Shown here piece after piece: positions 11,535-21,734 of a stretch of 64,000 bases of DNA (its first letter is position 1; each line of letters starts with the position of its first letter). The stretch is taken from assembly GCF_000003195.3 (NCBI RefSeq), contig NC_012872.2, positions 56,897,695 through 56,961,694 of the forward strand, read 5' to 3'. Made by a program: the position numbers and the translations under genes. Source of the DNA: Sorghum bicolor. Its lineage: Eukaryota; Streptophyta; Magnoliopsida; Poales; Poaceae. The notes beneath the pieces were generated by a model that saw only the letters and a list, made by a program, of their open reading frames with translations, ran no database searches and had not been told where the DNA came from.

Positions 11535-11688
11535 ATATAGACTATTTACTAAACTAAAAACATAGATAGAAAATAATTTACAAGACGAATTTTTAAGCTT
11601 AATTAGTTTATGATTAGACACTAATTGCTAAATAAAATAAAAAATGTTACAGTACATATTAAATTTTAACACCCAACTAAATACCTTC
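11433..11688. mobile_element. Family-B MITE (CCCTGTTTAGTTGAGTCTGTTAAACTTTACC start) with (AT)n tract
   Basis: The left end GCCCTGTTTAGTTGAG and right end CACCCAACTAAATACC are roughly inverted. The inner blocks GTTAAACTTTACC and TTAAATTTTAAC match those of the copies at 19876-20104 and 30682-30906. A pure (AT)n run of about 48 bp (11479-11526) interrupts the left arm. Confidence 0.65.
11479..11526. repeat. (AT)n microsatellite
   Basis: About 24 uninterrupted AT units inside a MITE arm. The length makes it likely to vary between individuals. Confidence 0.95.
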
Positions 11689-11814
11689 TTTTAGTGTGAA
11701 TTTTGTACCATGGAGCCTTGCCATGGGGTCCTCTATTCCTCTGCTCCGCCACTGCCATTGGTAGCGCTAGGGTATAGGGTTGGGGAAGAAACATGAGAGA
11801 AAATCAGTGCATGA

Positions 11815-12037
11815 GGCCATATTTAGTTCACTCTAAAATCCAAAATCCTTTTTTAAGATTTTCCGTCACATTGAATCTTACAGCACATATATGGAACATT
11901 AAATATAGATAAAAAATAATTAATTACGCAGTTTGCCTGTAATTTGCGAGATAAATCTTTTGAGCCTAGTTAGTCCATAGTTAGACAATAATTACCAAAT
12001 AAAAAAAGTGTTACAATATAAAAAAAAACTTTTCACG
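11815..12037. mobile_element. Family-A MITE, degenerate
   Basis: Starts GGCCATATTTAGTTCACTC and keeps the family blocks TTTTCCGTCACATTGAATCTTAC and TGAGCCTAGTTAGTCCATAG. The right terminus is eroded near 12030. Confidence 0.6.
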
Positions 12038-12139
12038 TCAGCGGGTGATGTGCTGACGTCTCTGACCTGCAGAGTTGTGCGCCTGTCTGTTGTGGAGAAG
12101 TTGGGCCACATGCCGTTAGGGCTCCCCCAACGCAACTTA

Positions 12140-12423
12140 GGCCTTGTTTAGTTCATGCAAAATTCAAAAACTTTTCAAGATTTTCCGTTACATTCAATCT
12201 TACAGCGTATACATGGAACACTAAATATAAATAAAAAATAATCAATTGCACATTTTAGCTATAATTTGTGAGATAAAAATAAAAACTAATTACACAGTTT
12301 CTCTGTAAATCACAAGATGAATCTTTTAAGTCTAGTTAGTCTATGATTGAACAATAATTACCAAATACAAACGAAAGTGTTATAGTACCCAAAAACTTTT
12401 CACGAAGGAAACTAAACAAGGCC
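12140..12423. mobile_element. Family-A MITE with an internal partial duplication
   Basis: Ends GGCCTTGTTTAGTTCATGC and GGAAACTAAACAAGGCC are intact, with TTA on the left and TCA on the right. At 284 bp it is about 50 bp longer than usual because the segment AATTGCACA...TAATTTGTGAGAT is followed by a second version of the same segment (AATTACACAG...AATCACAAGATG). That looks like a recombinant of two copies. Confidence 0.75.
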
Positions 12424-12559
12424 TCAATAGAGCTTGGACAGAATTTGGCTGGAACACTGTTCTCCCCTGAGCGTGCGGTGAGGACATCCTTGGAGATGGT
12501 CATTGCCGGCTGCAAGGAAACGATCAAGAAACCGTGTTGAAACAAAAGAGACTTTTTTT

Positions 12560-13204
12560 GAGCAACAAATAAGGAAAAAGACATTTTTTACGAAAGTCTG
12601 CTTTTCTTCCCTCAACTCCAAAATCGGGCAAACCATATCTCTCAATTTTTAAAACCGTGTATTTTACCTCCCTAGAACGGTTTCAAAGGCGGTTTTGATA
12701 CCGTGAATGGTGGTTTTGCTACAGTGGCACTGGTTTTGTTTTTTCTTTGAATCACAGAAAAATCATAAAATAGAAAATTTCATTTTGTTGGACTCCACAT
12801 AAGTAGATCTACACAATGAACATATAATATGGTATGCTTTAGTACAACATTTTTGTTACAAAGGTTTTGTCTTTTTCTTTTTTATTGATTTCAGCTAAAT
12901 ATTTGAAAAATCATAGTAAATTACAGAAAAATGATAAAATAGAAAATCCAATTTTGTTAGACTTCACATGAGTATATCTACACAGTAAATATATAATATG
13001 GAGTCCAACAAAATTGAATTTTCTATTTTATAATATGCAACAAAATTAGATTTTATATTTTATGTTTTTTCTATGATTTACTATGATTTTTCAAAATTCA
13101 GCCAAATAAATAAAAAAAAGAAAAGGACAAAAAGTTTATAGCAAAAACTTTGTGCTAAAGCATACCATATTATATGTTTACTGTGTAGATCTACTTATGT
13201 GGAG

Positions 13205-13272
<68 letters not shown>

Positions 13273-13540
13273 TATTTTATGATTTTTCTGTGGTTTACTA
13301 TGATTTTTTTTCAAATGTTCAGTTAAAATAATTAAAAAAAGAAAAAGACAAAACCACTGTCACGGTAGCAAAACCACCATTCACGGTAGCAAAACCGTCT
13401 TCGAAACCGCTCAAGAGAGGTAAAATGCATAGTTTGAAAAGTTGAGAGAGTTGGTTTGCCTAGGTTTGGAATTAAAGGAGAAAAAGCGAACTTTCGTGGA
13501 AGTTGAGAGAGACTTTTTCTAACAAACAAAAGGGATTCGA
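12560..13540. repeat. About 970-bp hairpin element (long inverted repeat)
   Basis: Left-arm blocks recur inverted in the right arm. GGTTTTGATACCGTGAATGGTGGTTTTGCTAC (12692-12722) pairs with the CACCATTCACGGTAGCAAAACCG block (13374-13398). The segment GGACTCCACATAAGTAGATCTACAC (about 12789) pairs with GTGTAGATCTACTTATGTGGAGTCC (13181-13208). TATGGTATGCTTTAG pairs with CTAAAGCATACCATA. The arms are several hundred bases and the transcript could form long double-stranded RNA. An (AT)n run interrupts the right arm. It resembles a large foldback MITE; superfamily unknown. Confidence 0.75.
13209..13271. repeat. (AT)n microsatellite
   Basis: About 31 AT units, inside the right arm of the hairpin element. 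Confidence 0.95.
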
Positions 13541-13749
13541 ATTAGACTTGGGAGAGGTGAGTTTGGGCTGAACATGGACTGGGCTTGGACGGACTTATCC
13601 CATGCTTGACCCAGGTGGAAAATAATTAGGAAAAATATCTAATTAGTTATTGCTTTGAGACTACTTTGTTACTTTTGTTTCTTTTAATAGTTATAAACAA
13701 AGACACGGATCCCTCACCTACTACTTGACATGACAATTGACAGAATTAA

Positions 13750-13991
13750 GGCTTTGTTTAGTTCCAAAAAAATTTGCAAAATTTTCCAGATTCCCCGTCA
13801 CATCGAATTTTTAGACACATGTATAAAGTATTAAATATAGACAAAAATAAAAACTAATTGCACAGTTTGGTCGGAATTGACGAGACAAATCTTTTAAGCC
13901 TAGTTAGTCCATAATTGAACAATATTTGTCAAATACAAACGAAAAAGCTACAGTGTCCATTTTGCAAAATATTTTGGAACTAAACAAGACC
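13750..13991. mobile_element. Family-A MITE, TSD TAA
   Basis: Ends GGCTTTGTTTAGTTCC and GGAACTAAACAAGACC, flanked by TAA at 13747-13749 and 13992-13994. This copy has the sub-family middle TTTGGTCGGAATTGACGAGAC shared with the copy at 15802-16043. Confidence 0.85.
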
Positions 13992-14164
13992 TAAGCAAAT
14001 TTGGTGCAGCTGAGAAGATGAGAAAGAGCACGACGTGCGGTGACCGGAGTAAATGAGGCTCTTCGGCGCCCGGTCGGCAAACAGTTCGACGCTGGGGATG
14101 GCGGACATGGATGGCCGGCTCGCGTTGGACAAATCGGTTGATAGATACTCATCCTCTATCCTAA

Positions 14165-14396
14165 GGCCTTGTTCAGTTCGCAAAAAATGGTGAAAAACGG
14201 CACTGTAGCACTTTCGTTTTTATTTGACAAACATTGTCCAATTGTAGAGTAACTAGACTCAAAAGATTCATCTCGCGGTTTACAGATGAACTGTGCAAAT
14301 AGTTTTTGTTTTCATCTATATTTAATGCTCCATGCATGTGCCGCAAGATTTGATGTGACGGGGAATCTTGAAAAATTTTGCGAACTAAACAAGGCC
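14165..14396. mobile_element. Family-A MITE, reverse orientation, TSD TAA
   Basis: Ends GGCCTTGTTCAGTTCGC and GCGAACTAAACAAGGCC with TAA on both sides (14162-14164, 14397-14399). The internal blocks are the reverse complement of those in the copy at 6690. Confidence 0.85.
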
Positions 14397-14401
14397 TAAA
14401 T

Positions 14402-14648
14402 TAAGTTATTCTAAAAATTTTAAAAAGTCAAAGCTCTTAAGTTTGACTAAAATTATAAAAAAAATATAAAATTTTATGGCATCAAATAGATATATTATAA
14501 AAATTATAATTAATGAAGAATCTAATGATACTTAGTTGATATCATAAATGTTATTATTCTACTATAAAAACTCAGTTAAATTTAAGATGTTTTGACTCTT
14601 CAAAATTCTTAGAATGACTTACGATATATTTAGAATGGAGAGAGTAGT
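14402..14648. mobile_element. Stowaway-type MITE, degenerate
   Basis: Left arm AAGTTATTCTAAAAATTTTAAAAAGTCAAAG and right arm CTTCAAAATTCTTAGAATGACTTACG are inverted. The right end AGAATGGAGAGAGTAG resembles the common GGACGGAGGGAGTA terminus. Confidence 0.55.
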
Positions 14649-14780
14649 TGAACTTCAACTTGCGTTCCCTCTCGGCTACGGCTTGTAGTCAATCGCTGAT
14701 CATGACACGCTAGCAGCACCTACTACTGAATAACTGTTTAGCTGAGAGCCTGAGAGTAAACACTCAGCAGACCACACTAC

Positions 14781-15008
14781 GGCTTTGTTTAGTTCACCTA
14801 AAAACTAAAAATTTTTCAATATTTTTCATCACATCGAATCTTACGGTATATGCATAGATTATTGAATATAGATAAAAATAAAAATTAGTTATACAGTTTT
14901 TCTGGGAATCACGAGACGAATTAAGCTCTATAATTGGACAATGTATATCAAATAAAAACGGAAATACTATAGTATCAAAATCTAAAACCTTTTTACCTAA
15001 ACAAGACC
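14781..15008. mobile_element. Family-A MITE, TSD TAC
   Basis: Ends GGCTTTGTTTAGTTCACC and ACCTAAACAAGACC, with TAC at 14778-14780 and 15009-15011. Internally diverged but with recognisable ATCGAATCTTACGG and AATCACGAGACGAATT blocks. Confidence 0.75.
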
Positions 15009-15801
15009 TACGTACGCATGCATACTACGCATGCATTTTCATGCCCGCTCGCGCTGCACTGTAGGCTGTAGCCCACTACTACATGTGTACGGTACGGTGT
15101 AGAGCCGAGATGTGTCATCGGCGGCGAGCAGAGTCCCGTCTCACGTCCGTAGTTGCTCGACGTACTACGTGGCGCCGTCGTCCACCAGGCACGCCCGCGG
15201 GCCACATTTTCGCCATCGGCCGGCTTTACGTTGCGTGCCGCGCCCCGCGACGCGCTGCAAATTGCGATTTGCCATCGGCGGGGCGGAAACGGAAATCAAT
15301 GCACGAAGCTTTTAAGTGCCCGGCCGGCAGCGGCCCCGCCCATGCTCGGGGAAACCGCAGATCGCTCTCGCTCCCGGGTTTTCCGGCCGGCCGATTGAAA
15401 AACCACAGGGCGATCGCCGATGATCCATCTCCCCCGCCATGCAATGCGCTGCGGGCGGGCGCCGTTTTGTCGTTGGGGGCCGCTCGACACACCACCACCG
15501 CTGATGTTCCAATTGATCGAGGCGCCGGGCTGGCAAAGCGTAGTACGCACGCGCGAGCGCGACCAACCGGCCGTGATCAGCTGGTCACTGGTGACCGGCG
15601 ACGAGGCGTACGTACCGCGCACCCGCGCCGCCCCGCATGTGCCCCGGGGTGGGTACGATCAGTTAATTCGACGCGTCCGCGCCTCGGCTTAGTCGGCACT
15701 CCTCCGCCAATTGATCTTAGATCGGGGCCAATGTTATGTCATGGCACAGTGTCACCGTACCGGCGGAATGGTCATTTCCGGCTATTATGCATTCATACTG
15801 G
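15009..15801. other. GC-rich island without a recognisable gene
   Basis: About 750 bp of CpG-rich sequence among AT-rich MITEs. Open frames occur on both strands, as expected from base composition, and none has motifs, splice structure or a family I recognise. It could be a gene or promoter remnant, a captured fragment or an unannotated transcript. Confidence 0.35.
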
Positions 15802-16043
15802 GGCCTTGTTTAGTTCCTAAAAAAATTTGCAAAATTTTTCAGATTCCCCGTCACATCGAATCTTTAGACGTATGCATGGAGTATTAAATATAGACGAAAA
15901 TAAAAATTAATTGCATAATTTGGTCGGAATTGACGAGACGAATCTTTTGAGCCTAGTTATTCCATGATTGAACAATATTTGTCAAATACAAACGAAAGTG
16001 CTACATGCCTGTTTTGCAAAATTTTTTGGAACTAAACAAGGCC
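15802..16043. mobile_element. Family-A MITE, TSD TGG
   Basis: Ends GGCCTTGTTTAGTTCC and GGAACTAAACAAGGCC, flanked by TGG at 15799-15801 and 16044-16046. The middle is close to that of the 13750 copy, indicating a shared sub-family. Confidence 0.8.
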
Positions 16044-16105
16044 TGGGGCCGATCGTGTAAGGGGCAGTCTCAATGGATATTATTTGTGGTTTCTATCTCT
16101 TTTAA

Positions 16106-16244
16106 GGTCTTGTTTGGATGTAATCGGATTCGCATCAATCCACATGGGTTGGGGTGGATTGGAGTGGAAGTTGAACTAAATTCCACCCAAATCCACTCCA
16201 ATACACGTGGATTGAGGTGAATCCGACAACATCTAAATAAGACC
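16106..16244. mobile_element. Small hairpin MITE, TSD TAA
   Basis: 139 bp from GGTCTTGTTTGGATG to CATCTAAATAAGACC, flanked by TAA (16103-16105, 16245-16247). The arms AATCCACATGGGTTGGGG... and CCACGTGGATTGAGGTG show it folds almost end to end. It sits inside the 16061-17775 element. Confidence 0.8.
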
Positions 16245-16783
16245 TAAATGAGATGTCACTTAAGCTAAAATGCTGACATGACACATCAATTAATAAAGAA
16301 AGAGAAGAAAAAAATCGTACAAATCGTTTCTTCACCCAGAAACGACGTCGACCCTCGCCCCAAGGCACAAAGAAAGAAACTGGTAGTTTCTTCGTCCATC
16401 TCGCTCGTGCCACTAGCGACGCGCGGCTTGTCCCGCTCACCTTCAGCGGCGGCACGCCCGCCCTGCTCGCGCCACCTGCCCGCGCTGCTGCGTGGGCTCG
16501 CATCGCGGGCCTCGCGCTCGCCCGCCGCTGTTGCGGCAGCGCGCCCACCCTTCTTGCGTCGTCGGTCCGTCTGCCCTCGACACCTCCGCCATGGGCGCTC
16601 GCTTGCTCCATCACCTAGTTTCTACGCTCAGCGGCCGCCACAGGCCCACAACGCTCGCCCACGCCGTTGGGAAAGCTCGCCGACAGCCACATCGTGCGCT
16701 CGGCTGTACCGCCACAACGCTCGGCCGCACCGTACTCATAGTGTGTCATGCGTCGTGTACTCGTGCTTGGTTGGCAGCGATTA

Positions 16784-17555
16784 GACTGTATCCAATAGAA
16801 GACGCATTCCACTGCCTATACGCAAAATGCTTGGTTTAGATGGAAAAATGGCCCTCCAACAGAGGAGGCAAACGGAGGAGGCATTTTGCATCGGTGGAGA
16901 GAGGAAACATAAATTTGCATCTTCGCTCTCCTCGACGCAAATCTCTGGTGCTCGGCCAGGGTGGGGCACGACCGGCTCCACTCGACGCGATGAGCCTCCT
17001 TGCTCTGGTGCTCGGCCTCCATCGTGAGCTGCTGCTGTAGAGATGGCTATGGATCCGGTGCCCCATCGTCGCTGGAGAGCGGCTGCATCGGCACCTGGGC
17101 ACTATTGGGGGCGAGGACAGTCATGGCGAGGAGTGGCCGAAGTGGCGCGGCGTGGGGACGTGCATTCAGGGCTGCCGCGAAAGAGTGGAGGTGCTGCTGC
17201 CGTGGACGAAGATGGAGACGGCTGCCTCAGCCCTCCGCTCCTCGGTCCTCAGCAAACGGCACTGGGTGGGGATAGCGAGCGGCAGGTCATGGGCTGCAGC
17301 GGTCGCCCTAGATGCTTGCTGCTTGCCCCTGGCGCGTGGTGGCTAGCTGGTGGCTGCCTGACTTGCGCTCGTGCGGTCCAGCCATCCGTCGTTGCCCTCT
17401 GGTTGCAGGTGATGGTAGAGCAACGCAGCGACAGGGGCTTCTCGTTTGCGTCGCCTGTTGGAAAGGAGAAATTTTGGGTTCCTAACCCTTTTATTGTACA
17501 GGACGCAAACCATCAAATGCATCTGGCTTTTAGGTCCAGACTGTTGGAGTCAGTC
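16784..17555. mobile_element. TIR element with GC-rich cargo, nested, TSD TTA
   Basis: Left end GACTGTATCCAATAG and right end CTGTTGGAGTCAGTC are inverted, and TTA flanks both (16781-16783, 17556-17558). The subterminal regions share words such as GACGCATT / GACGCAAACC and AAATGCATCTGGC. The core at about 16960-17420 is GC-rich, unlike the ends. It has open frames on both strands but no recognisable product; capture of a host gene fragment is possible. Confidence 0.65.
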
Positions 17556-17778
17556 TTAAGAGAACGAGAGTGCGCGGTTGGGAGAGATTCAGAAAGCAGG
17601 AGAGATTCAGAAAGCAGGAGAGAGAGAGTATTGGAGGAAGAAAAGATAAGGGAGAAAAAGTTTCGTATTTATTACGTGAAGAAATCTGCACTCGAGGAGA
17701 TAGTTTCTATACATAAAATTTTACTGAGGTGGTCATCTTGGATATTGCACATAGTTTCAACCATTGGGACTGCTCTAA

Positions 17779-17980
17779 GGGCACTCACAATACATACTCT
17801 ATCATAGATTCTAAAGTTATTTATTACCTCGAACAATGTGGACTTAGAGTCTGAATAAGACTTGGAGTCTTATTTTTTCTACCTCTTTTTTCAATAAATA
17901 TGATATCACATCAGCAAAATACCATAATATGTAATTAATTGTTTTGGACTCTATGATAAAGTCTTGCATTGTGAGTGCTC
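17779..17980. mobile_element. MITE with GGGCACTCACAAT ends, TSD TAA
   Basis: Left end GGGCACTCACAATACATACTC and right end GTCTTGCATTGTGAGTGCTC are inverted. TAA at 17776-17778 is shared with the preceding element and repeats at 17981-17983. The arms carry CTATCATAG / CTATGATAAAG. Confidence 0.8.
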
Positions 17981-18325
17981 TAATTTATCTTATAAATTAT
18001 AGATAAACTGTACAATTAGTTAATTTTTTATTTATATTTAATGTTTTATATATGTGTTCAAATATTTGATGTTACGAATCTTAAATTTTTTTTGAGAACT
18101 AAACAAAACCTTTACACGATCGGCCTACTCCTATATATATATATACGGATCATCAGTAAGTAGTGACCGATTGATGCGTACGTGAATAATCCGGCCGGCC
18201 GGGGCGGGTCATTGTTAGCTGACGAAACCAAGGTACGTGCGTACAGGTACCTAGCTAGCTGCAGTGTCACACGGAACTACGTAACACATTTTGGTTTCGA
18301 GAAGGGACCACACTAGTAGTAGAGT

Positions 18326-18600
18326 AGGCATAAAAACGGAATAGATATTTTTCGATTGTATCTAAGACCGAATTCGTTTATAGGGTTCAGATCTGTGTGT
18401 ATCCGAGTCTTAATATTCAATATCCGATAATGTATCCATATCTAAATATTTAAATCGTATATTTATGATGTCGACATCCAAATGTATCTTATCCGACATG
18501 ATTGATACTATCTATATTCGAATCCAAATCCAACTAGAAATATGAAAACAAATATGATATGAATGGTATATGTTCGTATCTAATTCGTTTTTATCCCTAG
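18326..18600. mobile_element. hAT-like (Ds-type) non-autonomous element
   Basis: The ends TAGGCATAAAAACGGAATAGATA and TATCTAATTCGTTTTTATCCCTA are inverted and close to the CAGGGATGAAA ends of the Ac/Ds group. The flanks TAGAGTAG and TAGCAGAG could be a decayed 8-bp duplication. The interior repeats TATCCGA-type words and has no coding capacity. Confidence 0.6.
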
Positions 18601-18809
18601 CAGAGTGGCTAAGCAAGCTAGCTACCAATTAAAACACTGTACAGCCTTCAATTAATTAACGTGCGTGCATCAACTTTTGGGCACATGATGATGCTATCTT
18701 TTACGTACTCGCCGGGACAAACCAGCGCGTACGTGCCCGCGGCCGTAGCCACATTTTTGCCTATATGAATTCGGTTTCGCCACTATGTGCTGTTCAACTG
18801 TACGTGGAA

Positions 18810-19034
18810 GGCCTTGTTTAGGTCAAAAACTTTTTAGATTTAGCATTTTTATTTATATTTAGAAATTATTATCTAATTATAAATTAAGTATGTTTAAAAA
18901 TTTATCTTATAAATTACAAATATAATTAATTATTTTTTTATCTATATTTAATTGTTCTATATATATGTCGAAAGATTTAATATGATAAAAAATCTTAAAA
19001 TATTTTTAGATTTTAGGTGTAACTAAATAAGGCA
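18810..19034. mobile_element. Family-A MITE, strongly diverged
   Basis: Starts GGCCTTGTTTAGGTC and ends GTAACTAAATAAGGC. The interior is heavily AT-biased, with most GC positions of the family lost, as expected of an old methylated copy. Confidence 0.65.
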
Positions 19035-19157
19035 TGATAAAAGCCTGTAAAGATGTTACGAAGTAGTATGAATTTTAGACAGCTACATGCTAGTCCGCGT
19101 GGCCATACCCGTCGATCGATCATGTACCTCTTGGGAACAATGTAGAGGTGAAAGTTT

Positions 19158-19400
19158 GGCCTTGTTTAGTTCCAAAAAATTTTTAGATTTCGGCATTGTA
19201 TCATTTTCGTTTTGATTTGACAAATATTATCCAATCATAGATTAACTAGGCTTAAAAGATTCATCTCGTGATTTACAGGTAAACTGTGCAATTAGTTTTT
19301 ATTTTCGTCTATATCTAATGCTTTATGTATGCGCTTTAAGATTTGATGTGACGGAGAATCTTGAAAATTTTTTGCTTTTCGAAGTGAACTAAACAAGGCT
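19158..19400. mobile_element. Family-A MITE, reverse orientation
   Basis: Ends GGCCTTGTTTAGTTCC and GTGAACTAAACAAGGCT, with well-preserved inner blocks (TTTCGTTTTGATTTGACAAA, TGATGTGACGGAGAATC). No clean target duplication (TTT left, TGT right). Confidence 0.8.
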
Positions 19401-19457
19401 TGTCAGCTGCACCTGCACCTACGGTTCCGTACTCCTGTATACTCTCAGCTAGTATAA

Positions 19458-19691
19458 GAGCAAGACTAATAATATAATTAGCTGCTGGCTATAAAGTTTT
19501 TTTATAACTTTCTTACAACTTACTCATATAATGGTTAGCTCATCACTACTAATATATGGTCTACTTGTCTCTCATAAACTTTCTTGGTTGAGCCAGCTGT
19601 AAACTTACGGTCCGCTTTTACTCTCTCTCATCTTCTCTCTTCTCCACCTCAACATTTAGCGGACTTACAATCTAATATAATACTTGCTTTA
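19458..19691. mobile_element. MITE with GAGCAAGACTAATA ends, TSD TAA
   Basis: The left end GAGCAAGACTAATAATAT and right end ATATAATACTTGCTT are inverted, with TAA on either side. It belongs to the common grass group with a CTGCTGGCTATAAAG block near the left end. Confidence 0.6.
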
Positions 19692-19732
19692 AGCATGTTC
19701 CTACTCGGTTCCATACACATCGGCTGATCCAT

Positions 19733-20182
19733 GGCCTTGTTCCTAAAATTCAAAAACTTTTATTTATCACATCAAATCTCGTGACACATACATGAAATAT
19801 TAAATGTAGACAAAAATAATAATTAATTGTATAGTTTGTCTCTAATTTACAAGACGAATCATTTTAGTCTAGTTAGGGCTTATTTTGGTTGCGGGTGGTA
19901 AAGTTTACCGTCCGTCACATCGAATGTTTGAACACATCTATGAAATACTAAATGTAGACTATTTACAAAACTAAAAACATAGCTAGAGAGTAATTTAGAA
20001 TACGAATATTTTGAGCCTACTTAATCCATAATTGAACAATAATTTGTCAAATAAAATAAAATGCTACAGTACCTGCTAAATTTTAACTCTAACCAAACAT
20101 CCTCTTAATCTATAATTAAACAATAATTATTAAATAAAAAAACGACAGTGTCAAAATCAAGTTTTTCGATCTAAATAAAGCC
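19733..20182. mobile_element. Family-A MITE split by a family-B MITE, TSD CAT
   Basis: The left part (19733-19875) and right part (20105-20182) join into one family-A copy. CAT flanks it at 19730-19732 and 20183-20185. The insert is the complete family-B element at 19876-20104. Confidence 0.75.
19876..20104. mobile_element. Family-B MITE, TSD TTA, nested
   Basis: 229 bp from GGGCTTATTTTGGTTG to AACCAAACATCCTC, with TTA at 19873-19875 and 20105-20107. Subterminal blocks GGTAAAGTTTACCG and GCTAAATTTTAAC define the family. Confidence 0.8.
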
Positions 20183-20652
20183 CATGACCCGGTGCAGAGC
20201 GGCTTTTTATTCGTCTTCCGTCCTTGAAAACTACTGCAACGAATCAGCAGGACGTACTGCATGAGGTCTCTCGTCGTGGTGGGCTGGTGGCTCTGGTCAA
20301 CAAAACCCTTAATTACCCAATTGAAGTAGGGCCGAGTGTTCGACGTGGGTTTGTCGGGGCTAACATCCGGTTGTTCCCCTATTAAATTTGTTAATAATTA
20401 AATTTTCACAGACTAAAAATAAGTAGTCCCATAGTCACCTAAGAAATAGCTAAAATAATTTTAACTAACTACAATTTAGCAAATAAAACTAAACAAACCA
20501 TTAGTTGAAGCGATAACTTGGAATCGAGCGGGGTATCACCGTGATGTTTAGAATATTCTGTTAGGGTACTTCCAATACAGAAATCATCATAGTTTTTATG
20601 AACATTAATTGTACTATTACCTAAACATTTTGTTGATGTGACAAGATAGTTA

Positions 20653-20892
20653 GGCCTTGTTTAGTTTCCACCAAAATCTAAAAGGTTTTCAAGATTCCCG
20701 TCATATCAAATCTTGTGGCACATGCATGAAGCACTAAATATAGACGAAAACAAAAACTAATTACACAGTTTGCCTGTAAATCACGAGACGAATATTTTGA
20801 TCCTAGTTAGTCCATAATTGGATAATATTTGCCACAAACAAATGAAAGTGCTACAGTAGCAAAATCAAAAAAAATCTCATCTAAACAAGACC
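20653..20892. mobile_element. Family-A MITE, TSD TTA
   Basis: Ends GGCCTTGTTTAGTTTCC and CATCTAAACAAGACC, flanked by TTA at 20650-20652 and 20893-20895. Inner blocks are well preserved. Confidence 0.85.
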
Positions 20893-20895
20893 TTA

Positions 20896-21559
20896 TTCAA
20901 GAGAGAGTAAAAATCATAAAACCGGAATTAAATTAGTCTACATGAGAACCAAGATACAAGGGGATGTGATTGGTAGAGAATAGAGATAGAATATGTGTGA
21001 CTAAATAAAAAAATATTCTATAGAAACTTTCCATTAGAATTATAGTTTTTATATGTAATGTCTATAGAAATTAATAGATATAGAACTATTTGTAGTTTTT
21101 AGTATTGGAATTGTTCTTGTCTTTAGTCCATAAAAAATTTGACATATAACTCGTGCTGGTCAACCTTTTTTTTAGATTGACTCAATTTGTATCCAAATTT
21201 ATGGTGGATATTGGTGTTGTGTTATGGATTTTATGAGCCTTATACTATGAATTAAAATTACTTATGCGTTGGCGGTGGCGCAATACCAAATGGGTTAAGT
21301 CAGTACGTGTAGTCACGTTTCTTGATTTTATGTGTCAATGTTTGAATTTTAATTTTTTCATATCCATACCATTAACAACATGTTTCTGTTTAAATTGGTC
21401 AGTTTTTTTCTACTTCATACTAAATTGGTCAGTTTTTTTCTATTCATACACAGTTTATCTGTAATTTGTTAGACGAATATTTTGAGTCTAATTAATCTAT
21501 AGTTGTCACCTAAACAAGGCAAGGGATCTACTGAAGGGCCAGAGCAAAGATCTTGTTTA
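20896..21559. other. AT-rich spacer, no gene seen
   Basis: Contains a tandem duplication of ACTAAATTGGTCAGTTTTTTTCTA (around 21390-21440) and a short stretch resembling the interior of a family-A MITE (CAGTTTATCTGTAATTTGTTAGACGAATATTTTGAG, about 21451-21490). No supported coding region. Confidence 0.4.
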
Positions 21560-21734
21560 GGCCTTGTTTAGATGCAAAATATTTTTCGATTTTGACACGG
21601 TAGCACTTTCGTTTGTATTTGACAAACATTGTCCAATCATAGACTAACTAGGTTTAAAAGATTCGTCTCGCGATTTACAGATAAATTGTGCAATTAGTTA
21701 TTTTTTATATATATTTAATGCTCCTTGCATGTAC
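21560..21734. mobile_element. Family-A MITE, left 175 bp only, cut by the gypsy LTR
   Basis: Starts GGCCTTGTTTAGATGC and follows the family to TTTAATGCTCCTTGCATGTAC. There it changes abruptly into the LTR start TGTAACACTC at 21735. The missing right part is not seen beyond the truncated gypsy element, so the right side of that insertion has been lost or moved. Confidence 0.75.

Larger units (their letters stand above)
16061..17775. mobile_element. 1.7-kb TIR element with nested MITEs and GC-rich core, TSD TAA
   Basis: The left terminus GGGGCAGTCTCAATGG (16061) and right terminus CCATTGGGACTGCTC (to 17775) are inverted. TAA flanks both sides (16058-16060, 17776-17778). Inside lie a 139-bp MITE (16106-16244) and a further TIR element (16784-17555). 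The rest is GC-rich (16400-16780) with no protein I recognise. It may be a non-autonomous PIF/Harbinger-like element that has picked up gene fragments. Confidence 0.7.

Noticed and set aside
15083..15820. 245-residue frame in the GC-rich island
   Set aside because: Frames of similar length exist on both strands because stop codons are rare at this GC content; no motif or splice structure.
16278..17807. Long frames in the nested TIR element
   Set aside because: They cross MITE and TIR boundaries, so cannot be one gene; kept only as possible captured fragments.
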